Positions 1 to 8,900 of a DNA stretch of 17,280 nt are shown in pieces (within the stretch, counting starts at the first letter, position 1; every line of letters starts with the position of its first letter). Location: assembly GCF_004359215.1 (NCBI RefSeq), contig NW_027152029.1, positions 1,920,862-1,938,141 of the forward strand, given 5' to 3'. The position numbers were made by a program, and so were the translations under genes. The DNA comes from Bremia lactucae (Eukaryota > Oomycota > Peronosporomycetes > Peronosporales > Peronosporaceae). Below the pieces are notes generated by a model, which was not told the DNA's origin, ran no database searches, and saw nothing but the letters and a program-made list of their open reading frames with translations.

Positions 1-450
1 AGTTGTGGTGGGCGCGTTAGCGACCTCACCCAACACACTAAGAACTCTGGTTAAGTGTCGTCACGGGAGCGGTAATCCGTCTCCTCGTGCGCACTTACCA
101 AGTAGGAAGTAGTTTTCAGACTGATTTATATTTAATAGAATTAAATACAAATACCTATTTTTACCAATTAAAATGCTATCTCTATAGATATCATTTAATA
201 TGTATTGCGAGCGTATCTTTATAAATACCTCGCGTAACGGATGACGCTAGCCGTCAACGGATGACGCTGGGCGTCATCCCTCCTAATGTGAATGCACCCA
301 TGTGCATCACATCCACAAGGGTTGGTCACAAATGAGCACCACACCCTAGTGCTGGGTCTAATTACTATTATTTTGTAATTGACCATCCCCTTAAAAGCAC
401 CAAGTGTACTTAACGGGGATTGTGTAACACTAGGGCAACTTTAGCCCGTT
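1..450 (+). mobile_element. Partial LTR, copy A
   Basis: This segment matches 13898-14347 closely along its whole length and in the same orientation, with only scattered substitutions and small indels. The 13798-14350 copy is a complete LTR, so the window opens about 100 bp inside this one. Shared landmarks are the GGAGCGG/CCGCTCC hairpin, the GATGACG inverted repeats, the ATGCAC-CCAT-GTGCAT hairpin and the terminal AGCCCGTT. The complete copy ends GTTACA, whereas here GTT is followed by GAATAATG, so the last three bases are mutated or lost. No gag or leader follows, so this is probably an old solo LTR or a fragment. No target-site duplication can be tested because the left end is outside the window. 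Confidence 0.85.
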
Positions 451-1377
451 GAATAATGCACACTCGAAAACGGCGCCATTACATTTGATGGCGATGGCAG
501 AACTTCAAGCCGTAAGACACAATATTAAAGCTCTTGACATGAGTATAGTATAGTCGCTGTAAGACTAAACGAAGCAAGTGCGACCAACTATCATTTTCAA
601 TAAATTGAAACGTACCCTATTGACCTACCTGCCAAGGTGAATACTGCGGCCAAAGTCGAAGCAAATTTAGTGGTTTAGACGTTTTGAAGTAGCTAGCGTG
701 GCCACACTTTAAAGGTTCTGATGCTGTGCCGTCCTAATTCTCGGACACGACTCTTTCTGAACGTAGTTCATTGCACATTCCTTCGTGACTGAGCTCACTG
801 CTAGCTCAAAGGTATTTTTAAACTTGCCAATAATAAGAGTTAACTTAAATCAAACTTTTGTTTTAGCGTTTGTTTGATTTTAGCCTGCCTTCATCCCGCA
901 ACTTGCCACAATCTTTCGTCCAATATTTCTTACGCTTCAGATATGAAGACCAGCTCAACTGAATATCGTATTTAAGTTTTTTTAGGGAAATGTTAACGGC
1001 GCTCCATTTCGTTTAGCAGCATCCCGCCACTGAATAAGGGTATTGATATCCCCACAACTAAAATTGATATCTTCACAAACTATTTTTTATTTATTTTATT
1101 TTAAATTTAAATAATCCGTTCCTCCTTAAATTATTACTCCCACAACTTAAGAAAAAAGTAAAAATTTAAATTCGAAAATTAAAATTATTATTCCCACAAC
1201 TTCTGTAAGATATAAATTGTTTAGAGCACAAAGCCGAAAATAAAATGAACTATGAAAAAATCGATCAATACGAAATCTATGAATGAAAAATCCTCACTGG
1301 TGGAGTGGTACTGCCAAATTGCATCAACCCAAGAAAATTTTGCACCAGTCTGCAGCTGAACAGCTTGCCAGTGGTTA
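451..1377. other. AT-rich region without a supported gene
   Basis: I see no convincing coding sequence here. The tract at about 1080-1215 is extremely AT-rich, with runs of A and T and repeated AAATTTAAA-like words. It also holds spaced copies of a CCCACAACT motif, reported separately. The minus-strand reading frame below 1403 ends in a hydrophobic, low-complexity translation that looks like chance. Confidence 0.6.
1131..1203. repeat. Spaced direct repeat with CCCACAACTT core
   Basis: TTATTACTCCCACAACTT (from 1131) recurs as TTATTATTCCCACAACTT (from 1186), with one mismatch and about 55 bp between starts. A shorter related copy, CCCCACAACTA, begins near 1050. The surroundings are low-complexity AT-rich DNA, which makes chance repeats more likely. 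No function is assigned. Confidence 0.5.
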
Positions 1378-1626
1378 CTATTGACTTGCAAAAGTGTTAA
1401 CACCTTTCCTTTTGCTACTGGGGTGTATTAGTTGTCCTAAAGAGAAGTCTTCCTCTGCACGTACTAGTGTACGTGAAGTGACGTAAGGCTTCACTCGCAA
1501 CTGAAGCAGTGCGAAGTGGACTTGTACTGCAGCAGTACAAGTCGTAGTGCCCGTTACAGTAATGGTCATTCGCTTTGCTCCAATTGTTGCAGGCAGATTA
1601 GGTGCAAAAAATGACGCGATTTTCAT
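1378..1626 (-). CDS. Doubtful small ORF, 82 residues
   Basis: This is an ATG-started frame on the minus strand, downstream of the 291-residue gene and in the same orientation. The translation is rich in Thr, Val and Ala and matches no family I recognise. A possible donor (AAAG then GTGTTAAC, near 1402) and acceptor (TTCAG, near 1355) would remove about 49 nt and extend the frame by only about ten codons. Part of the frame lies over a dense cluster of inverted repeats, which is unusual for coding DNA. It may equally be non-coding sequence that happens to be open, or a remnant of a mobile element. I keep it only because its GC content is higher than the flanks and the frame is uninterrupted. 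Confidence 0.2.
   Translation of the reverse strand: MKIASFFAPNLPATIGAKRMTITVTGTTTCTAAVQVHFALLQLRVKPYVTSRTLVRAEEDFSLGQLIHPSSKRKGVNTFASQ
1458..1543. repeat. Cluster of three inverted repeats
   Basis: Three hairpin-forming inverted repeats lie within 86 bp. CACGTAC-TAGT-GTACGTG occupies 1458-1475 (7-bp arms). AGTGA/TCACT occupies 1477-1495. A near-continuous palindrome occupies 1519-1543, with 12-bp arms (GACTTGTACTGC and GCAGTACAAGTC) around a single A. The last is the strongest short palindrome I noticed outside the LTRs. Confidence 0.8.
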
Positions 1627-1844
1627 TCAATTTTGTGCCGCAAGGGCAAGTCTTTATGAATTGTATTGGCTTCAATGTTAATTAAGCATTAGCTGTTGTC
1701 GGGTAGAAGCAAATGAGACACCAAGAGCCAAAATAATCGCCAACAAGATCGTAAAATTTTTAAGTGGATGATGTGCGCCACAAGTAGTGGATCTGCATCT
1801 TTTCAAAAAATGTATCGCGTTACTTAATACTGATTATTTTCAAG

Positions 1845-2793
1845 CTAAAAGTAAATTGACTTCATTATGGCGCCGAGAGGATCACATGTGGGAGCAAAAC
1901 CGCTAAAGTCTTCGTCAAGACCCTCAACCTGTACACAGTCTGGTGATACCTTCTTCTTCCACACATCTGCAGCTGTAACAGGAACAGCATTAATTTTCTG
2001 GACGTAAAAGAAAATCACCCGCAAACAAGTGTCAGTATCAATCATAGCAGAACCCCCCACTTTCATTTACCTGATTACATCGCCTCGTATTGTTCTTTCG
2101 GCCGTCCCCCTCGTCATCATTATGAGTGCTCATCGTAAATTTTTTAGTTGGATGCATGTGAGCAGTTTCTAAACCTTGCGGTCGACGGTGATGAGCAGCC
2201 GGAATTGTGGCATGTAGATACGATTTCTCACACAAAATCGTTTCGTTCTCACTTGCCTTTGAATCCCTTTGTGAACACCCGCTGTATAGCCGAAAGTGAT
2301 CAAAGACATCCTTAGCTTCAATTTTCTGCGTGAGGGGTGTTTGCTTTGGCTTCTTGACGCATTTTTTGCTTTGAAATCTTTCGCACGAATCATTTAATCG
2401 CAGGCGCTTGCACTTCCGTGTATTAGCTAACGCTTTGCCCTTCATCTGTGAAGCTAAATTGCTGTCAAAAATCGTGTTCTGTTCGCTCAGATTCACTTTG
2501 TTCCACGATCTCGCAGCGGGTGCTTGACTTGTCGAGGACTTTGCGCTATCATCATCATAGCTTACTTCTTCACTCGTCATTAAGTGAGAAGGTATATTTT
2601 TTTCCTCTATCGGCTCGACATGCTTCACATTCTGCAAATATATATCCATCCGCTGTTGCTTGGCGTTTGTTTGGTGATTTGTCAACGTCTTAATATACCG
2701 AAGGAAGCTGCTGTCTCTGCTTTGAGGATAATCATCTTTCACTTTGTAGTAAGTGGGTGCGACCCAGGTACTTTCAATCTGCTCCAAGCTCAT
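1845..2793 (-). CDS. Unrecognised two-exon basic protein, about 291 residues
   Basis: Exon 1 is 2071-2793 (241 codons) and exon 2 is 1845-1997 (50 codons plus stop), joined across a 73-nt phase-0 GT-AG intron. I do not recognise the family. The protein is hydrophilic and looks largely disordered. It has a Lys/Arg-rich stretch around residues 120-155 (RKCKRLRL and KKCVKKPKQTP), which could be a nuclear localisation signal. A His-rich patch (AAHHRRP) lies near residue 205. The C-terminal exon is more ordered and acidic (VTAADVWKKK, GLDEDFSGFAP). No signal peptide or membrane segment is visible. The start chosen is the first ATG of the long frame; it sits about 75 nt below a TATA/initiator-like pair. 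The gene follows RME-8 head to tail with a 118-bp gap. Joint function is not implied. Confidence 0.65.
1998..2070 (-). other. Intron of the 291-residue gene
   Basis: The donor is CAG|GTAAAT, reading down from 2070, and the acceptor is TTTTACGTCCAG, ending at 1998. A pyrimidine-rich run precedes the acceptor, and a branch-like ACTGAC lies about 40 nt before it. The intron is phase 0. Reading through instead would stop 11 codons past the donor, which supports splicing. Confidence 0.7.
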
Positions 2794-2848
2794 GATCTGC
2801 TCTTTTTTGAAGTGAAAGAAATATCAAGCAAAAAGGCAAGTGCTCCAT
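2774..2848 (-). other. Upstream ORF overlapping the 291-residue gene start
   Basis: An ATG at 2848-2846 opens a 24-codon frame that runs through the main ATG (2793-2791) in another frame and stops with TGA at 2776-2774. If transcription begins at the initiator-like site near 2868, scanning ribosomes would meet this ATG first. The context after the ATG is G (ATGG), which is favourable. It could therefore lower translation of the main frame. This is inference from sequence only. Confidence 0.4.
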
Positions 2849-2864
2849 GAATGCGGACAAAAGT

Positions 2865-2888
2865 AATGATTGACTTCAACTATATATA
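2865..2888 (-). promoter_or_regulatory. TATA-like and initiator-like promoter of the 291-residue gene
   Basis: On the minus strand, TATATATA (2888-2881) is followed 11 bases later by TCATT (2869-2865), which resembles the core of the oomycete initiator (TCATTYY). The pair lies in the 118-bp gap between the RME-8 stop codon and the next ATG, so it may overlap the RME-8 3' untranslated or cleavage region. The spacing would place transcription start roughly 75 nt above the ATG. Confidence 0.4.
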
Positions 2889-2911
2889 AGAATAATTCCC
2901 GGCACCGTATT

Positions 2912-5900
2912 CTATCTGTTGAACCACCGCTTCTTTTTAGAGGTAAGGCGATTGGTAACAATAGCAGCCCGACGACTACGTCTAGAAATGGTGAGCGTCG
3001 TCAGTAAGGAATTAGGCGCAGCTGATGATGGAGCCTTCCATATGTCTAGTAAAGAATAGCGGCGCTCCGACTTCTTGGCACCCAACCTTCCTTGTTGATT
3101 CAATTGCCCCGGCGTTTCTAATTCAGCTCCATCCATCGCTAGGTCACGCCTACAAATAGTTGGCGCTTGTGGAACGAAGCTATCTACGTTAATGCTACTC
3201 AAGGGAATATTGCCTTGAGTAGCCGCAAACTTGCCATTGCCATTGACCTGTTTCACGGTATCGTCGACCCTCATAGGCAAACTACCACGACGCGATCGAA
3301 TTGCATACACGCCATTAACATCGTGGTCATCGTATTCGGCTGCTTTTCTAGAGTGGTACTGCGTGCCGATCGGCTCGTAACGAGCTCGTAACGTCGAGTA
3401 GCGAACCGATGTTGGAGATGGTAAGGGGGAATTATGAGCGACCTCGCCCTTATATCGAAAGCTGCTTGGTGCAATCGCTTCTGTCAGCTCTACACCATTG
3501 CCAGTATAGTTGATGCTTCTTGGAGGTGCTTGGATAAATGAGCCATCAATGTCAACTTCGCGATCGTCAGACTCATCCTTTATTTCCACTCGGTTAGACG
3601 GTTTACGCTCGTTATCCACGTCAAAGCTTCGAGCACTCGCCACGTCTTCTATTACTGCCCCGTCCACATCAAAACCTTGGGTGCTCATGATGTTTAATTT
3701 GATAGATGAAACATTTGTGGTTTTAGCATTATTTGGCAGCTTTGTGCCTCGTTGCCTACTAAGATTAATCGAATTCCGTATTGACCTGCTTTCTAGAGTA
3801 AAATTATGCCAATGTCCCATAAAACTGCGCGAGATGTGCTTCAAATTGTTATCTTTTGGCTCTTCAGCGAGAATGATGCGAAGCACGCGGTTCACGTTTG
3901 AAAGTACAGGAGCCTCAATCTGCTCTTTTTTCTCCAACAGACCTTGTAAAAAGGCCAACATCTGATGATAGTAATGGAGATCTCTTAGCCAGTACTCGGG
4001 GTCGTCTTTCGTCTCACTTTCCATCAACATCTTGTTACGTGCCTCTAAAATACGACGAAGCACTTTTAACAACGATGGTATATCCGGGTGCTGCATGGTG
4101 ACTCGACAAATTAGTAGCTCAACAAATTCTTTCGAGGTGATCTCAGGAAATTGCACTAAGCGCCGAGCAATACGCAACACACAGCGATATGGAAATCCAG
4201 TAATTAGGTGTTCATTGCAATAAAGCACAAGCTTTAAGATCTGTTTCGCCATGCGGCTGTTAGCGATGCTTTCGTCAACGTCAAGTGACGCTCGTAAAAT
4301 ATGCGTCATTGCCATGGTATACTTGTCAATTTCATCGACAGTTGTCTTAAGGTTGTCTGGAGGATTACTTAGATCGAAGCGGATCATTTGATTCAATTTC
4401 TTCCTCCACAGCTGAAAGAGTAACTCGAGATTGTAAGCTGGATTTGTTAATTTTTCTGCGTCTGGTTGGGACAAGAAACGGTCAATGTACAGCCCCGCTA
4501 CATAATTGTGAGGGTACGGAATAAAATCTGTCTCATCATCGAGCAGAACCGAATCTCGTTTGACAATTGATCGCTCTGCACGATTTCTGCAAATCACTTG
4601 ATCCAGTTTTTTGCGCACTTCTGTTCGTTTATGAGAATTCCATATTAAATCGCTCTTATCGTGGTTATCGTCAAAAAATCGCGTTGCTTTGTTCGGATCC
4701 AAGTGAATTTGGTACACAATCGGGTAGGGAAGGAATCGACATAGCCCGCTATACATCTTTTCTCGCAAGTCCAAATTTTTCATTAGTAAAGCGTACAACA
4801 CTTCGAATGCTGGCTCACGCAACGCTTCAGCGCGAAGAAAATGTTCATGAAGCACGTGCTGTCTCGATTGAAGGGCAATTCCCAAAATCTCAACCCATAA
4901 TCCACTATCTTGCACATACTTGGCAATAACCAAGCAGGTGTCACACAACTCAGCCAAGCAGGAAAGCGCATAAAATGCTTGCTCGTATCCGAGGTGATCA
5001 GAAATAACCTGAAGACACCATGTAAACTGGCAAAATGGAGCCAGCATCCGCTCAAGGCTGCACTTAAAGCCGCAGATTTTGTTTATGATAAGAATTGCCA
5101 TTTCCTGACGGGCCAAATAGTCCACATTACCATATTCTGCGTCCATGGCTATGGGAGCGTCGGTCTTTGCTCGAAACCCGTAAGCTGACAACGAACGACG
5201 AGATGATATTGAAGCTGCTACTTTTGCGTCACTATCGCCGTCAAATGGCAACAGATATCTCCCTAGCGTTGCTACTGAAAATGAGGCAAGAACTGCGTCC
5301 TCATCATCCACATGCTGCTCCAAACACTCCACAATAGCAGGCCGAAACGCCGGCAAGTCACACAGAAGACTTAAGCAATCTAAAGCTGGCATCGTATCAG
5401 AATATATGCCTGTTTTTGGATCTCTATTTTCATTAAGAAAACATAAAAGCGACTCAATAAAGTCAACCGCCGTCGTTGGGTATAATATATCCTCAGTGAT
5501 GGCTTGCAGATTGCCAACCGACTTTTCCAGCAAAATAAGTAAGTATACTCCACCAACGTATGGCTCAGAGCTGAGGCAATCGTACATGTAACGGCTAGCA
5601 TTTTCTAAAAAAGAAATACCGTCTCCGTTCGGGTCCGTACAAAAATCTTCCGTAAGCTGAGAAAGTTCCGTTCTTGTGTTTTCGTTCCAAACACAGGTTG
5701 GCTCGCGGATGTCTGACAGCAAAATTGCACAAAAGTCATGCCCGTTTGGCTTTTTGAGGCGTTCCAAAAAGTCCATTGGAAGGAGATTTGCTAAGGCTTC
5801 AAGACCAGCCGACCGGCTGCCGCCACTAGGTCCAAGGGCAAGTGACCGAAGTGCCCCAAATGCGCTTTCCAGCATATCGCGCTCCTGTTTCTCTAGCGCA

Positions 5901-8900
5901 GTTGTGCTTTCCTGCTCATTGTTAACGACTGAAGAATTTTCGGCTGATGCAAGGATCAAATACAGTGCCTTCCAAAATACTCGTGTCGATGCCATAATTT
6001 GCTGCTGCAATTCGATACTCCTAGAAAGTGACGATGCTATATCAAAGGACATCTTCTGAATATGCCACGGTTGAATGTTTTCAAATGAAAGAATGACATC
6101 GTCTAGCATTGAACAAACGCGCTGGGCGTATTTGGAGTCTTGAGACGTAAACTCCGTCGCGTGAAAGTAAGACGAGCTGTCATTGTCTGCAAGTGTGCTG
6201 AGATCTAGTTTCTTTGAAAGATTCACTTCATTGGCCAATTTTTTTTTACTCTCCTTTAATATCGATTGCACTCCTTCTTCAGCAGTAAGCAGCAACTTCA
6301 AAATAATAAAAATGTTCTCTTTATCCGCCGCATCGTGACCACACGCGCAACGTTCAACTAGAATAAGAATTGCTTTCCAACTCCCCTCTATTACAACAAG
6401 AAGTGGGACATTTTTGGGTGCAACGGAGAGCAAGCGCTGTAAAAATTGCATTGCGAGGCTTTGGACTTTCGAATCTTCCACTAAGTGTGAAGACAGCACA
6501 CGGATGAGCAAATCAAGTGTCGAAGACTCGTACGAATAGAACTGATAGCCGTACTTATGCAGCAAGTACAATTGCGATTTTAAGATACATTCAATGACTT
6601 CATCCGATGTCTTGCCGCCATCGCCCTCATTCTGGCGCTCAAGTATATCACACAAAGAATCGAACGCCTGCCGAACTATGGCTACATTACCATCTTTAAG
6701 GCATAGTTCCCGAAAGCGTGACCGTAAATCTGCTGCTGAATAAGTGGCATCCTTACTCCAACCAAAAATCTCGAAGGCGCCTGAGTGATCTTTATATTTT
6801 CCAATACAATCTGTCTGACACCGTTTCAGGTATCGCCACTTCTCTTCAATACTCTTCATTACAAATACAGGGTCGTCCACTGTTTCGACATCTGAATCAA
6901 ATTGAGTAAAATTTGAGAGGCAGAAACTACTGCAACAAACATTCCCAGATAATTCTGGGTAAGCAATTTGAGGTATTGGAATGTAAATGTATCTCGCTGT
7001 GACGCTCATTTTTAAGCTTTCTTTGAATTCAAGTAGGTGCTCACCAAGCAACTCTTGCAAATGAAGTCTCATTGTTGATGACCAAACGACGCGTTTGTCT
7101 TGCTTGCGGCCGCTAAATATGTCAGCGAACTGCCCAGGGCTATCCAAATCCAACACACTGATAAGCGTTTCAGGTAGCATATCAGTCAATATACTCTGCC
7201 CCTCTAAAAGTTCCGATGACCGTTGAATTCGATGGATCCGTTTGAGCAGAACCGCTTCCGGAACAAAAACGGGTAATTGATCGCCTACACTTGGCGTTGC
7301 AATGATTGACAAAATAAAATAAAAGACACCATACTTGTACAATTCTTGTAGCACCTCCTCGTTCAAAGACATGAGCATCTCACAGACATAGCTGCGTATA
7401 TTGGACTCGTTCACAATAAGTAGCTGAATCAGCAAAGCTAACGGCAGCGTATTAGCAACGACACTATTCACCAAAGTCGGAGGCCATAGAGCTTTGCTTG
7501 TGTTGTTGTGTTGGTCTGTCACCAGTAAATTTCTTAAAGACTTCAAAGCAAACGCCGCACACCTTGCGTCAATCGGCTCGTCTGTTAACTCCATCCAGCG
7601 CAGCTCAGGATATTCTACCATCAAACTCCACCTATGCTCATCGTTTGAATTTGCATAATTATGCTTCGAGCAGCAGCAGACATATATAGCGTTGATCTGT
7701 CGATGGCAATTTATAAGGTCACCATCCAACTGTTCTTTTAGGCCATTCGCTGTAAATGGACCTTTAATCATAATTCTTTCGTCTACAGTCTTTATTTTTA
7801 AGCTCCATTTCAGCGCATATCGTGTTTCCTCGTAGAGTGAGAGTTCTGCTATCGGAACAGAATTTTTTTCGCACGCCTCAGACATAGTAAAGGATTCCAT
7901 TATTGGTATATCACACTGGTCACCGTTTACGTCGTTTCCTACCAGCGCTGGTTGCCGCCTGTGCGAAAGCAGCGACATGTACAGCAGTACTCGAATAAGT
8001 CTTCTTGTACACATATCGGTATATGCAATTTTAGATTGACTCAATCCAGCCAATAATTCGACAATGTTATGAATTTCACCGGCAACGTTTGAATTTAGCA
8101 ACAACTCTGTAATAAAGCCAGCTCGACGTTTCGTTAGTAGCCGAGCATCGGGAAATACGTTTGCCAACTCAATCAAAATTATAAACATAGTCTGACAGTC
8201 CTGCTCGCCTCCAGTATTTAGTATAAAGTCATTTCTTTTACATGCTGACCAATCAACTGCTCCTAATAACGGAAAATTGCCAAGGCATAAATACTGTAAC
8301 CAACACTCATACACCTCACTAAAAAATTTCGCTGGATCTTTTGCAATATCCATACTGGCAAAAAAAAGGCTGCTCGAATTTTTAAATTTTCCACGATGTG
8401 AACCTGTCTCTATTGCACGCGCAGTTTTAGCAACTTCACCCAATTGCAACGAGCCGTCTCGTATCCTTTCCGAAATCACACGCAGGTAAAATCGATCAAC
8501 TTTAAGTTCCTGTGCAATGCTCTGATATATCACCAAAAATTGGGCATGATTCCATTTCGGTTCGTTGCTTTTATTTCGAGATGCAAGCAGCAATTTTGGA
8601 GCTGCTTGATTAGCTTTAAATTGAGCAAATCCTTTTGTTGTGGTTGTAAGCGCAAGTCTTAATTCTCCTCGAGTCAATTCATTCCAAAGCAAGTCTGGTA
8701 GCATGAAATCTTTACTGACCATACCAGACAGGAGTGCCATGTCAGTGGACGATTCACCTTGATAATTCATACGCGTTGGATCCTCCTTCACTTTTGTTTC
8801 GCTCATAGAATCGCAAGCAAAAAGTGTTCCGATTTGAAGCTGCATGCGACGGATGAACCATTCTGACCCATCATATTGGGCATGTATAATTTGCTTGCTA

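Noticed and set aside
1..450. Spaced palindromes read as a CRISPR array
   Set aside because: The repeats are inverted hairpins of different sequence without equal spacing, and the segment is an LTR in a eukaryotic context.
1221..2066. EDFS occurs in the C-terminal exon of the 291-residue protein and in two minus-strand frames nearby, suggesting a duplicated exon
   Set aside because: The match is only four residues and the DNA around it is not similar beyond a short GAAGACTT word; chance is the simplest reading.
3510..3965. 151-codon plus-strand frame opposite the RME-8 tail, and many similar frames over 2912-13129
   Set aside because: They are antisense shadows of the long RME-8 exons, with no recognisable domain.
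4082..4092. An HPD tripeptide (TMQHPDIPS) in RME-8 at about residue 2947
   Set aside because: It lies in the C-terminal armadillo-like helices, about 850 residues from the J-domain helices, with no J-domain pattern around it, so it is coincidental.
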